From Bisporella sp. PMI_857 (Eukaryota; Ascomycota; Leotiomycetes; Helotiales; Helotiaceae), in the NCBI GenBank assembly GCA_021307315.1, contig JAJSPD010000085.1, forward strand, positions 1 through 64,000: DNA of 64,000 bases. The letters are read 5' to 3'. Within the stretch, counting starts at the first letter, position 1. Every line of letters begins with the position of its first letter. Both the position numbers and the translations under genes were made by a program. This document shows positions 34,699-46,296 of the stretch, in pieces. Below the pieces are notes generated by a model, which made no database searches, was not told where the DNA came from, and saw nothing but the letters and a program-made list of their open reading frames with translations.

Positions 34699-36954
34699 TC
34701 AAATAAGCTTGAACGTCTCCAACTTTACTCCCCGAGCTTTTAATGCTTCAGGAGAGAATCGGGGGTCCCAGTTGATTTCTTCTCCTGTTATCTTGTTTTT
34801 GTGAGGTGAGAATAGCATAGGATCATCTGCAGTCTGTTGTCGATTATTTGGTTTCCATTCAGTAGGTAAATCGCCGAGCCTAGGGTCTTCATCAATCGTG
34901 GTTCCATCATCCAGATTAAAGAACCTAGGTTTTCTCATTCCGACCCAATAATCAGTGCCTGTAGCTATCCATGGCTCAGGCAGTGGCCCAAGCAACGCCT
35001 CGCCAGACATCAGCCCTTGTACATAGCTTTCACCAACAACCTCATACGAGCTGACAGCAGCTGGACGCAAGACAATCGGGGCTGTGCAACCCATAAATAC
35101 ACATATGATATCACCTATAATGCAGCTCAATGATGTGACTGTATCGAATGGGTATTGAGAGAATGAATAAAATGGCCTACCTATTTGTGCTTCTGACGGT
35201 GCAAAACCAATGTATCCTTCTCGAGCCTGAATATATCTATGATTCACAACAACGGACACGAAGTATCGCGGAGGTGCATTCTTTAAACTGTCTGAGTACC
35301 AAGGTTTTGTTGGTTTACCTTGCCAGCTGTATGGCAATTCTGCATTTTTCAACACAATCTCCGTCAATTCAGCCATTCGTTTCTTATACCGTTGTACATT
35401 GCCATACTGGGAATCCGCAGCTCTTTCGAAAATCAAAGATGTATATGCTTTAATCAGTGGCTCTTTTGTGACATATAAATCATTTTGTAGCCGCTCCAAC
35501 CCAACATCGCGTATAAGATCGAAGATGTCGAGGTCGCTTTTAATTATAGTCTTGCCAATAGCAGAAACTCTTGCAAGCTGCACACCCTGCACTTCTAACA
35601 TGCGAGGGGACAGCAATTGTGCGTGAGCTGGAGAGAAACCGCTGGCATAAGATCGAAACCCATGCGGTTCGGTATATGTTTCCTTGAATTTGGGTACCCA
35701 TGTAGGCGTGTTCTCGGAGTCAGAACATTGCTTACAGAATCCAAAAAGTTCCAAGCGTTTTGTTAGCGCAACATGTTTCAAAAATAGATCTTTATACACC
35801 TCTCCCGGCGTAAGATAGTAGTTAGGGCGGATCTTATTTCTGATCCCCTGTGGCGCAAGGCCTAATATCCCGTAGATTCTGTCTACTGGCTCAGTACATT
35901 TGGAGAATCGGCTTAGGGACAGTAAAGTAGGAAGATTCTGTTCTAGACCATTCCCGAGAGTGTATCCGATCAACTTTCGCCTATATTTATGAACTTCATG
36001 GAAATTCACAGGCATACCAAGCTCTTTCATAGCTATACTCTTCAGAGCTCGGCGCAAATGGCCCCATGATAGTTTATAAGTTCCACAAAGTACAATGGAG
36101 TTTTGATTTGCAAGATGAATCTCTTGCAGGATCCACATTCTCTGAAACCAGGGATTCTGGTATATTTCTAAGATAGAATCCCAAGTTTGTAGATCATAAG
36201 GTATTTTGTATTTTGGGCCGTACCACAAGCTTTCGGTTGCGTCTGGTGCTGGAGTGAGGTACCCGTCACAAGTCAACTCAATCTGAAGTCCCAGATATTC
36301 TAATGTCGAAAATGCTAACTGGGTTTTTTCTGTTTGCGGACCAAGCCATACGACAACGCGCTCAGCGTACTGGAAAATCCTGTCCATACGCTTCACCTCC
36401 AGGGCGCGTTCTTCAAAATCTTTCTGATTAATACAGATTGCATCAATCCATAGCTTTCTTGGTTCGCGAACGTAACGGAGATGTCGAAGGGCGCACGCTA
36501 AATTCTTGCTAATATCTAGACTCTCAGAACTTTCGCCAAGTGATTTACCATTCTCTACACGAATCGATTCCAATAATTCGACAGATCCCCAGACGTAAGA
36601 AACTGCCTCATAGATAGGTTTCGTAGCCATTGGACTCAGAATGGAAACACCACTCTTGTTGATAGTCACATGCGGAACTGGATGTGTCCATGACGCACAA
36701 TCCGTGTTGTTATATGGATCTTCATACAAATATATAATTTCACCCTCATAATTTTCGTGAACACTCCACCCAGGAGGGAGGCTAGCCTTTTCATCTGCCG
36801 TGAAAACTCTAAAAATACGTCGCACATTGGGCACGTCAAATGGTTCGTGTGAAATGGTGACCCGAATTGGATCGTTAAAAGCGCCAGGAAGTAAAGTAAC
36901 CAGTCGAATCTCCTTAGATTCGAGGTCAAGTCGTGAATATTCGTATAAATGCAT
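34699..36954 (-). CDS. HET domain protein with WW-like modules
   Basis: Single exon. The longest frame opens upstream with a non-ATG codon (36987), so I start at ATG 36954 (MHLYEYSRLDLESKEIRL, the usual opening of this HET subclass), giving 751 residues. HET motifs: YEAVSYVWG near residue 115, LWIDAICINQKD near 168 and RMWILQEIHLA near 280. A DRIYGILGLA segment near 375 is also typical. An LPPGW...ASWTHP segment (about 58-90) resembles a WW domain inserted before the HET core. The C-terminus (LPTEW...GEEINWDPR) resembles a second WW-like element. HET proteins control non-self recognition cell death. No frameshift or stop is seen, so this copy looks functional. Confidence 0.85.
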   Translation of the reverse strand: MHLYEYSRLDLESKEIRLVTLLPGAFNDPIRVTISHEPFDVPNVRRIFRVFTADEKASLPPGWSVHENYEGEIIYLYEDPYNNTDCASWTHPVPHVTINKSGVSILSPMATKPIYEAVSYVWGSVELLESIRVENGKSLGESSESLDISKNLACALRHLRYVREPRKLWIDAICINQKDFEERALEVKRMDRIFQYAERVVVWLGPQTEKTQLAFSTLEYLGLQIELTCDGYLTPAPDATESLWYGPKYKIPYDLQTWDSILEIYQNPWFQRMWILQEIHLANQNSIVLCGTYKLSWGHLRRALKSIAMKELGMPVNFHEVHKYRRKLIGYTLGNGLEQNLPTLLSLSRFSKCTEPVDRIYGILGLAPQGIRNKIRPNYYLTPGEVYKDLFLKHVALTKRLELFGFCKQCSDSENTPTWVPKFKETYTEPHGFRSYASGFSPAHAQLLSPRMLEVQGVQLARVSAIGKTIIKSDLDIFDLIRDVGLERLQNDLYVTKEPLIKAYTSLIFERAADSQYGNVQRYKKRMAELTEIVLKNAELPYSWQGKPTKPWYSDSLKNAPPRYFVSVVVNHRYIQAREGYIGFAPSEAQIGRPFYSFSQYPFDTVTSLSCIIGDIICVFMGCTAPIVLRPAAVSSYEVVGESYVQGLMSGEALLGPLPEPWIATGTDYWVGMRKPRFFNLDDGTTIDEDPRLGDLPTEWKPNNRQQTADDPMLFSPHKNKITGEEINWDPRFSPEALKARGVKLETFKLI

Positions 36955-37679
36955 ACTAGCTAAGCAAATAGAATCATATGTGTCCACGGCCTGAAGCTGT
37001 CAGGCTGCTTGTCTTCTTTTATAAACTGGTTAATGCTGTGGGTGGGCAGGCTCGAATTCTTATTGGCGTTAATTTATGCCTGACTAAACTCCCCTGTATA
37101 TTAAGTGCATGAATCAATAAAGCAATAAGGGTCACAACATATTGTTGGCAACTTTAACGAAGGGGTGGCAACAAAAACTGAAGAACATCCAAACCAAAAA
37201 AGTGGGCTCGCTTTACTGTGACTCTGTCCCGTGCAACTGCATGAACAGAACACTGTGCCAAGGAGAGCTGTAAATAAGCTCGTGGTATTGCCGCTGGTGA
37301 GGATGATAGAACATGGAAATACAGAGTAACAATCAAGAGGAATATTGGTGATGCAATTTAGGCTCCCTCTATAGCATGTGTGTGTAGCATACAGATCTCT
37401 AACATCCTAACACCACTCTGCTGCACCATTCTTCGCTTCTCTTGGCATTCTCCACTCTGCTACACATTCTCTGCACTAAACTCATGTGGCTGCCAGCGCA
37501 GCGGCTTAAAAAGCTTGGTTTGTATAATGGGTAATAATAGCTTTGCTACTAATAGCTTGTTCAAGAAATTTTCGAACCTGAGTTTTAATTTAGCGACTTT
37601 AGCTTCGAAATCAGATTTTTAGCGTTTGTCACGAATGCGGGCCGAAGCGGTGCATAGAGCTTGTGAGAGCTGTCATGGT

Positions 37680-37855
37680 TATCACGTGGCCAATTCGCGT
37701 GTGCCTTAATGGGACTAGTGGCCCATAGCCTGGGAACCTGATTTAGCGGATAGTCCTCGAGCTTTACTTTTTCTCCTGAGTTTAGGGTTAGTATTTTCGT
37801 ATTGAAGCACCTACAAACTGCCTTTCCAGGCTCATAGGACCGTATTCGCGACAAT
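37680..37855 (+). repeat. Dispersed repeat, family B copy 2
   Basis: Same orientation as 16311-16450 and inverted relative to 51905-52090. Key shared blocks: TTAGCGGATAGTCCTCGAGC-like, AGTATTTTCGTATTGAAGCA and CGTATTCGCGACA. Confidence 0.6.
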
Positions 37856-38095
37856 GAATTTCTATAATTAAAACGCTAACTTAACGCGTAAGAAAATACG
37901 CGTGAACGAGATTAAGACATGATGCTAGGTGGCAGAATAAAAGCCCGCGATACCCTAAATAGTTGGCGGTATAGTGATCTACACAAAGAGTAACCTCTAG
38001 GAGATGGGGGGTTCTCGCCGCCAGGGGAGCAAGGATTCGGCAAGGCAACCAATAAATGGGCGAGTAAATGAGGTTTGGGTAAGGGTTGGTATGTA

Positions 38096-38244
38096 GTTAA
38101 ATTCACGTGAATACCCCGCGACGCACGGCATACTAGCACTGCGCAGAGATCGCGGTGCTACGTGCCCCGTGGGTACCGACTTGAGCAATTGCAAGTTATC
38201 AAAACCAAGATGTATCACTCACAGAGTGATACAAACAGTAAGAT
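38096..38244 (+). repeat. Hairpin-ended dispersed repeat, family C copy 1
   Basis: Contains CATACTAGCACTGCGCAGAG, GATCGCGGTGCTACGTGCC and GGTACCGACTTGAGCAATTG. It ends with the hairpin GTATCACTC-ACA-GAGTGATAC and then AAACAGT. Further copies lie at about 59160-59350 and 62328-62548. The terminal hairpin followed by a short conserved tail is reminiscent of Helitron 3' ends, but no CTRR end was confirmed. Confidence 0.65.
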
Positions 38245-38545
38245 TCATTTGAGAATAAGGGGTAGGGATCGATCAACTATGGAATCACGGTACGGGCGGT
38301 TTTGCATGTGGCTGGTTGTCATTGGCTGGCTGGCTGAACAAACAGCCCAGCTCAGCCTCAGTGAGGCTGCCTCACTGGGTTTCGAGCAACACTATCATTG
38401 CGTCAATTATAATTTGTTTAAAATCTTAATCATATTGACTAAGCCTCTGTTGCTTCCATCACTTCGAACATCGCCTTGCGACTTCTATGAAGTGTTGAAG
38501 GCAAGCAGCTAGGCAAGGCACCTGTTCTCTTTCAATGAGCACAAT

Positions 38546-41500
38546 ATGGATCCACTCTCGGCGCTAAGCATTGCAGCGGCAGTGGTACAATTTATCGACT
38601 TCGGTATAAAAGTGGTTTCCAAAGGGAATCAAATCTATCGCTCTGGGGACGGCTCACTGGATGAGAACCGCGACCTAGAAATTGTGACAAACGACTTACT
38701 TGTTTTGCAAACGAAGCTTGATCAAACTAGCCAGCGGACTGATCAGGATGAACGGCCTACAGAAGGTGAGGTGATCTTGCGGCGATTAAGCACAGCTGCA
38801 AATGAACTTGCGAAGAATCTGCTCACTCGATTGAACATGGTGAAGGCGCAAGGAAGATTTCGCCGATGGAAGAGCTTTCGCCAGGCCATCAAAAGTGTCT
38901 CTTCTCAGAAAGAGATCAATAGCCTGGCGCGGAGACTGAGTTTGATGAAGGAAGAATTGCAGATGCAAATTCTGGTAACACTGAAGTATATCACCAATAT
39001 GAATTCCCGTTTAGTTCTTTAGGTATTCTGATTATGAAGAGATCTCGGCGCTAACTGAATGCAACCTTGATGGCAGAGACAAAATGGATATGCTTGCAAC
39101 CTATCAGTCGTACAAATTGGACCTCCTAGACCAATCAGCGAAGAATCTTTTGAAAGCTTTACAGGAATCTCAAACCGGGGCAAGTTTCGATGCAGTAACA
39201 CAGGGCCAAACACCTGCCCCAATATCAAAAAGCAAATTTGAAGACGGCGGTCCGAAAGATAATCCAGCCTTAATTCCGAAGATAATATCAGGCTTCCCAA
39301 GCCCTCCAAAAGGAGCACATCAACTCCATTCGCACTTGAAACGGAACCTTTACGAGTTCGATGACGACGAAGCAGAGAGGGCAGTACTCAGAAGCCTTTC
39401 ATTTCCGGCAATGGATTCTCGCCATGAAGCAGTGGCAGAGGCTCATAGTCGGACCTTCTCGTGGATCTCTAATATCCAAAGAGGCCACGATCAACCATGG
39501 GATCCCTACGGCCCATGGCTCGAACGCGGAAGCAGCATTTACTGGCTCAACGGGAAAGCAGCATCTGGTAAATCAACGCTCATGAAATACCTTATATCAA
39601 ATGGGGATGTCTCACGGAATCTGGAAGTATGGGCCGGGAGGCGTCAACTTATTTGTGCTAATTTCTTCTTCTGGTCTACCGGGACATCGATGCAGAAATC
39701 TCAAGCCGGCCTCCTTAGATCACTATTATTTCAGACCTTGGAACGGATACGAGAATCCAACAAATTTAAACCGGATGACCTTTTCCAGCGTGTATTGCCT
39801 GACATGTGGGAACGCCTTATCCGTATAGACGAAAATGCCGTAGAAGTGAGTAAGGCTAAGGGAAGGCCAGTCGGCAAGCCTTTTTCTCGTTTACGGGATT
39901 CTTGGTATGCGTGGACGCTCTCCGAGCTGAGACGGGTCTTTTTGAGACTTATGCAAGAAACGAGCGAGAAGTTCAAATTCTGTCTATTCGTTGATGGCCT
40001 AGACGAGTTCGATGGGGATCACGCTGAAATAGTCACGCTTTTTAAGCATATGGCATCATTCCCACATATGAAGCTATGTTTGTCTAGCAGACCACTGCTC
40101 ATCTTTGAGCAAGAGTTTGACGCATTTCCAAAGCTCCGACTCCAGGATCTAACGCGAAACGACATCAAGATTTATGCTCATGACAAGCTTAGTGCACATG
40201 GAAGAATCATACAACTTTCACGGCGAGACCCTTTGTTTCTCGAACAATTAGTCATCGAGATCCTCGACATGTCAGCTGGTGTCTTTCTCTGGGTCACTCT
40301 TGCAGTGAAGTCCTTATTAAAAGGACTGTCGAATTTGGATAGTATTCCAGACCTTCAAAAGAGACTCCGAGAACTTCCTCCAGAGCTTGATGATCTCTAT
40401 AGTCTGATGCTTCGTAGCATTCAGCCAAAGTTCTACGTTGAACAAGCTTCTAGGCTATTTCAGATTGTGTATCAAGCGCAATCGCCAATATCAGCGTTGA
40501 CCTTGTCCTGGGCTGACGATTTGGATGAACAACTTGCCTTGAAAGCTCCAATCGGCCCTGTGAACGCCGAAGAGAGGGAAAGTAGAGTCGATGCAATGAG
40601 CATGCGCTTGAAGTCTCGCTGTGCTGGGCTACTGGAGCTTCGCTCAATCTCACGTCGGAGTGATGTCGAAAAACATGCGGATTTGGAATGCAGTACGTCT
40701 CGCTGTTCTCTATGGTGTCCCACCGCTATAAACTTAATCTACCTCTGATTGTCTAATAATTCGTGCAGATGTCCAGTATCTTCATCTCACAGTTAAAGAG
40801 TTCTTGGAAAAAGCAGAAGTGTGGAGCACGCTTCTGGACAGTACAAAATCCACAAATTTTGATGCTAACCTCTGCTTACTGCGATCCGATCTCATTTCAT
40901 TGAAGAGTGCCGATCGCGGCTGGGATGAGGTCCAATGGACGATAATTGATTCGGCGATGTACCATGCTTCCATGGCTGAGAATAGTACTGGAGAAGCACA
41001 GACGACTCTCTTAAACGAGCTGGATCGTGTATGCCATTCCTTGGTGGAATTTGATCCAAAATCGAATCGCTATGAACGAAAAATACACTGGTCTGCAGCG
41101 ATGCATACAATTCAACAGCCGTGTCACAACTGCCCAGAATCATTTTTGGCGTTTGCCGTTTCAAAGGGGCTAGTTCTGTACGCTAAAACCAAGCTGAGCA
41201 ATCGTGCGGGTGAAGTCAGCCAGCAGATGGTAAGACCACTTTTGGTTTATGCCATTGGTTGTGTACCAATCTATGAGAAGAGGAAGATGGCTTCAGTTAA
41301 TCTTTCGATGCTTGCCATGTTGCTACGAGGAGGCCTCGATCCAAATGAATCATTCCAAGGCTCTACCCCGTGGCGTAGGACACTTTCCCATATCTTGTCC
41401 ATACTGAATGTCGATGAAACTATACAAGCTTTGAGTCTAGAACAGTCATGGCTAGATGCCTGCAGGCTGTTGCTCATGCACGGAGCGGACCCTCATGCAT

Positions 41501-41721
41501 ACGCTAAGACAGTGTTAAAAAACTCGGATGGTGATAGCTTGACACAACCTAGCAAGCTTTCAGTGCTAGAAATAGTCGAGATGGCCTTTTCACACTTGCC
41601 GCACCACTTGGTGGATGAAGTCAAAACACTCTTGAGTCAAAAGAGGGGCTCTGCGTCGTCATTGAAAAGGGACAGGTTTTGCTATAAGAGGAAGTATGAC
41701 TCTGGTATGTTCTACCGATGA
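38546..41721 (+). CDS. STAND protein with NACHT-type NTPase
   Basis: ATG at 38546. Exons 38546-38974, 39042-40692 and 40769-41721 keep frame and give about 1010 residues. The second intron (GTACGT...CTAATAAT...GTGCAG) is strong, the first (67 nt) less so. The N-terminal 140 residues (MDPLSALSIAAAVVQFIDFG) form the helical N-domain common in fungal NACHT/ankyrin STAND proteins. The NTPase has Walker A GKAASGKST near residue 300, Walker B CLFVDGLDEFDGD near 450 and the CLSSRPLLIFEQEF sensor region just after. A winged-helix-like DUF7791-type region with VQYLHLTVKEFLEK follows at the exon 2/3 junction. The C-terminus (LLLMHGADPHAY near residue 920) has ankyrin-like character. Such proteins act as NOD-like receptors in fungal non-self recognition. 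No breaks seen. Confidence 0.85.
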
Positions 41722-43372
41722 ATTCTGCCTTACCGTTCAAGCTGATCAGTTGTAGATTCGATACGTCACCATGACCAACATAAAAGGACAAAGATAACGA
41801 CGGATGCCAGTTATCTCCCGGGGCGGCTCCAGACAGGGACACTCGAGTAGGAGAGCATTTCTTGGGTATATAACTAGATTCACTTTAATGTTCTTGTTAG
41901 TACTAAGGGAATATAATGGTTAGCAATCGTTCAGACTTGGCACGGTACAACAATACTGTATTTTAGACCTTATTCACTTAATTAGAGAACAAGCAAGATT
42001 TTACCAAACCATCAACTACGCCCAAAATCCAGTTATACAACCGGTCCTGTGGACCGACAGTTCTAAATCTGATCGCATCGTACAATACGTAGTCCTTGAT
42101 CTATTTCTTCACCCAGCTCAATTTCTGCCATCTTTACCCGTTTCGTTTTACGCCGCTTCGCCTGCCGTGTATGTGAGTTCATTTTAAAGAATCTCAAGCT
42201 TTATTCGCCTTTGAACTTCGGCTTCAATATTAATGGCCTCCCTTGGGTGACTAGTAGGGCTATGTTCTTTGATCTTTTGTCGCTATCGTCTCGCGGCCGC
42301 TTTAAACTATTGAGAGGGAGGACGCCAAGATAGACGCCACCAAATCCAAAAAATCAGTGCTAGGTACGGGCAGATACTATATGGCCAGGTGCTTCTTCGA
42401 TCCCGCGAGTATAAATATTGCCTGCGATATAGGCCGTATGGCCTGTTTTCTCAGTCACCCAATTGGTACTGGCTCCGAGCCATAGTCCCGCTTGAACTTG
42501 GCCCCTCCCAAGTGCTTCCGTGAGATGGCGATAGCAGTATGACGCCAGATAGTAATATTTGGTTGTGCTTTTGCTGGGCGGTAAATCTGTAATACAACCC
42601 ATAGTTATTTCTTATGGTTTCAAGGGGATGGGGATCGGGGCAACTCCCTGTAGGTTAGGTGCTTTCTCGGTTTGCCTTTCTGGCATTCCGCGCATGTTTT
42701 GATATTATTTTGACTTTTTTTTCAGGTTTTGCCAATAATACTTCAGGCTTATTAACTCGAGCGTCTTACGAACTCTAAAGTTGCCGGCAAGCTCTTTATC
42801 GTGGCATGTAAACTATCTGTGTGTCACGAACACTTCACTTTTCAAAGCACCGGCGCGTTGCTTATTATGACGTGGTAGTGTCGTTTTTGTGCTGAGTAAC
42901 GTAGATCATATTCAGTTAATCAAATTTCGATGACAGCTTTGATATGCAAATTCTGCCAGGCTTAATGACAGTAACTTGTGTGGAGACAAGAACCTCATAG
43001 CCTTGCTCACATTGACTTCTTTCAGGTTCCTTCCTTGTCACGCCGTTTACCTTTGGCCTTGATCCGCAATTATATATACTATGATACTGTACACATTTAC
43101 AAAGAAAACAAGTTGATGTGTTGACATAGATAGCGTTTTATTGTCAGCTGACTTTGCATAGCAGCAAATGATTTGAGGCGTCACTGGCCGATGCAATTGA
43201 AGGCCAATGAAGGTTTGGCCGGGTTAAGTTCATTGCTACGATTGAAGTGAGACGGGTGCAGATAAGGGACAGAAGTAGATTGTGGCGGATGATCAAAGCA
43301 AAGAGCTGAATTTATTGTTGCGCCGAGTTGGGTGGGACCAGTTATTTGTAATGCCGGGAGCCTATAACCCTG
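41722..43372. other. Intergenic
   Basis: No gene supported. The minus frame 42360-42602 has no domain. The region is bounded on the right by a solo LTR. Confidence 0.4.
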
Positions 43373-43555
43373 TGTCGGATACCTATCACGTAGCAAAAGG
43401 CGTAGTAGTTGTAACTACGCTCTTGCTGGTGTGATTATGGTTCCTTGATTCTTGTAATTATAAGCTACGGCATATTGCCAGGTAAATATAGGTGATAGAA
43501 GACCCACAATCCGCGATCCAGTGGATCGCGTGAAACTTGTACATACATTCCGACA
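43373..43555 (+). mobile_element. Solo LTR, family A copy 3
   Basis: 183 bp from TGTCGGATACCTATCACG to CATTCCGACA, with the 5-bp direct repeat CCCTG on both sides (43368-43372 and 43556-43560). Same family as 6552, 31532 and 48673. Confidence 0.85.
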
Positions 43556-43594
43556 CCCTGCTCGCTTAGCTTTGTTACACAGCCTCGTGATATC

Positions 43595-43678
43595 GATTTT
43601 AAAATGATAGCGGCATGCCGTAGTTTTTGGTGTGTTAAGGATGCCAGGCCCGAATGGTCGACGTTCAATCGTACCCCA
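43595..43678 (+). mobile_element. Fragment of the hAT-like element found at 61318-61748
   Basis: The stretch GCGGCATGCC(G)TAGTTTTTGG to ...TTCAATCGTACCCC matches one end of the 61.3-61.7 kb element (its right terminus) with several substitutions. Only this end is present. Confidence 0.6.
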
Positions 43679-44559
43679 TCTCACACGTCTGAGGAAAAGC
43701 AGATTGGATGAAAGTAGCCAGTATAGAAGAAAAGGTTCTGGTTCCGTGAGAAAAGACAAAACTCATCAAAGAATAACTACGATCCATGATTGAAAACCCG
43801 TAGTTCTGGATGGACGTCCTCAATGGAAAGAGGTCTTTGCAACTGTGTCGATTGATTCAGTTTAGCGCCAAGTACTGCCGCTCTGCGACTGACAGATGGA
43901 AGCTCCAATGACGTCAGAAAGGAGACTATGTAAACCTAGCTTGAATACTATTGAGACCGCCTCTTTCAAAGCGCCTGAGACGGGTAGAGGACCGCTCAAG
44001 CATATAGTATTAAGGTCTAGCAGGAGGTTCTGCCTACTCATTTGAACTCTCGAAACAAGACGTGGCGGCAACCCCGTCTACTACTGCCTCTTCACTTACT
44101 CCTGAAATCTACTGCTGGGTCAAAATGAATCATGGGTAGGCGAGAATGGAAAACGAACGTTTTTACGAAGATACAAGATTGCGTGCGAACTTTCAATTCA
44201 TCCCAAAGCTCAGTCCTTTCAGTCTATCCCTCCCATCAATCTCATATTTTTGCGTCCAACCGGCTCCAACCAAGGTCGCATTCCGTCCGCTCTCCCCATT
44301 CAAGCATGACAGCTATCTTTTACATGACCCAAAAATATGGCTCCCTTGCTACAAAAGACATATAGGAAACCGCTGATGGCCGCATTCCTTCCATTGGTCT
44401 CCGCCCAATCCCGTTCCCCCAACGCAGGAACAGCAGTGGACTCTACGTCTCATCCTTCCCTTCTTTAGAATATTTCTTGGCTGTCGTTCCTTCCAGAAGC
44501 CAATGTAATCAATCATAGAATTAAAAGAATTCAAAGAAAAAAGAAAAGCCAAGATTGGC
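43679..44559. other. Intergenic
   Basis: Downstream of the HET gene at 44560; no supported gene, no obvious repeat. Confidence 0.4.
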
Positions 44560-46296
44560 TCAGTTCATGTATCCATCCAAGTACAAATCTCCAACATCAA
44601 GACCCTGCCCTCCAGTACCATCATTCAAGCCTCCCAGAGCCGACCCCACCCGATGATATAACACCATACCAGAGGAATGAGGGCGAGAGTCTTTCACTAC
44701 TAAGTCGTAGTAATCCAGGTCTTTCGTCCTTGGCGTACCTGTGTTATGCGCCCTTAGCAGGAACAGCTCCTGTCCCCTCCATGGGCAAGTATTCTCTGGC
44801 CTAGAGAAGACTCCCGCACCGAATATTAGACTTGCGCCTTCCACCTGGAAATTAACCGTATCATAACACGTTCCTGTCAACCGAGCAAGCTGTGTGCTAT
44901 AGCCCTCTCTTCCTAGATCTGCCTTGCCAAGCACTTTAAGAATTCGCCACGCAGCCCATCGCCCTCGAAGTCCATCAGGATAAAGGGGCCTCTCGTCACC
45001 CTGGGGCTGAAGGAATCCGCTAGTGCCTGCAAGTACAAGGGGTGCCCATGACCACGGTTGTGGCATAATCGGCCCATGAAGAGGGGCTAGGCGAGCAGCC
45101 CTCTTGTCAAGATGCTGAAGTATTTTCGCCTGCCCTTCCTCCAAAGTCGTCGCTCGGCCCGGCCATTCCAGGTCGAACAATGGGAAGACTGCCCTAGACA
45201 TGTCCTCCTTCTTCGTCGTCAGTCGTTCCTTCGAAAGAGTGTAAATACGGTCGAGCATAGGGGTGACGTATCCCTCGAGCATTGTGCATAAAGATCTAAT
45301 CGCGGTCCATTGTTGCCAGTGCAGGTCTGGCAGAGGCGCATTATGAATCATTGACGTTTTAAGTTCGCGGCCATGTAGGTGGCAGTCTCCGAAAAGGAAA
45401 ACCAAGTCTTTGGAGAGAAGTGCTTCCTGCATGGTCCACACTCTAGTCATCCAATCCGTGAGGAACACAGCCATAACCCTCTCTCGGTCCGAGCCTTCAT
45501 CCATAGACATAAGGAGTCTATCAAAGACAACTGTGACTTTTGAAGAAGTGTATACAAAGTTCATGGAGTTGATTGCCAAGCTCCTCGATATAGGCTCGCG
45601 GCTGATCATGGCGATATCGATCCAAACCCATCCCAATCCGAAGAGGCCTGCCACGAATAGCAGCAGATCCAAAGTACGAATGCACAAGCCTTTCTCACTA
45701 TCGCCTTGCCATCCATGTTCCCAAACATGACTCACAGCCATGAACTCGTCCTTTCCGCACCAGCGCAGCTCGCCTCCAGCGCCGATGCAAAGCACTTTTC
45801 CCTCCTCCACAACGGCTATATTGCTTGCAATGCTAACAGGAACAAAATGGCAGCTTCCTTCATACGACGACCCCTGCAAAGCGAACGTGTTCGTCCCTGG
45901 GCGGCACTGATCACAGATCTGGGCTCCTACCGGGACCGGATGCCGAATGCTGTACCCTAATCTTCTATAGGCACGAATAAGAGAGTTTGACAATGCAGGA
46001 GTCATTCCATAGCCCTCCTGGTCGATCACCATGCGAGCGCGATAAGGATCACAGCCAGCATTGTCAAGAGCTAGTACCAACGGATTATCATGCGAGGGGT
46101 AGATCTTATCCGCCTTTTGCCATGCATCTCTCAATGGCTGGATTTTGCAGCTGTGATCTTGCTGAGATTTCCAGACACATGTTACAGGTGCGTGGTCACA
46201 TGTTGGGGCGAGTTTGATGGGTTCTTGTCCTACGGCGACACGGAGAGCGGCGAGTAAAGCTGGGTCCCAATCTTCGAATGGGTTCGTGGGACTCAT
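44560..46296 (-). CDS. Divergent HET-type protein
   Basis: Single exon of 578 residues with ATG at 46296. HET-like signature in derived form: FMAVSHVWEHGWQG near residue 185, WVWIDIAMISREP near 222 (the usual WIDxxCI has lost its Cys) and DWMTRVWTMQEALLS near 282. A Cys/His-bearing N-terminal half (TCDHAPVTCVW, ICDQCRPG) precedes it. A DRIYTLSKERLT segment near 350 occupies the place of the DRxYGLLGL motif. The C-terminal third has no recognisable domain. There is no signal peptide and no breaks. The minus-strand frame is GC-richer than its surroundings, and the long plus-strand frames are shadows. Likely role in non-self recognition is inferred from family only. Confidence 0.75.
   Translation of the reverse strand: MSPTNPFEDWDPALLAALRVAVGQEPIKLAPTCDHAPVTCVWKSQQDHSCKIQPLRDAWQKADKIYPSHDNPLVLALDNAGCDPYRARMVIDQEGYGMTPALSNSLIRAYRRLGYSIRHPVPVGAQICDQCRPGTNTFALQGSSYEGSCHFVPVSIASNIAVVEEGKVLCIGAGGELRWCGKDEFMAVSHVWEHGWQGDSEKGLCIRTLDLLLFVAGLFGLGWVWIDIAMISREPISRSLAINSMNFVYTSSKVTVVFDRLLMSMDEGSDRERVMAVFLTDWMTRVWTMQEALLSKDLVFLFGDCHLHGRELKTSMIHNAPLPDLHWQQWTAIRSLCTMLEGYVTPMLDRIYTLSKERLTTKKEDMSRAVFPLFDLEWPGRATTLEEGQAKILQHLDKRAARLAPLHGPIMPQPWSWAPLVLAGTSGFLQPQGDERPLYPDGLRGRWAAWRILKVLGKADLGREGYSTQLARLTGTCYDTVNFQVEGASLIFGAGVFSRPENTCPWRGQELFLLRAHNTGTPRTKDLDYYDLVVKDSRPHSSGMVLYHRVGSALGGLNDGTGGQGLDVGDLYLDGYMN

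Larger units (their letters stand above)
36955..38545. other. Intergenic with two dispersed repeats
   Basis: Contains family B repeat copy 2 (about 37680-37855) and hairpin-ended family C copy 1 (about 38096-38240). No gene is supported. Confidence 0.45.
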
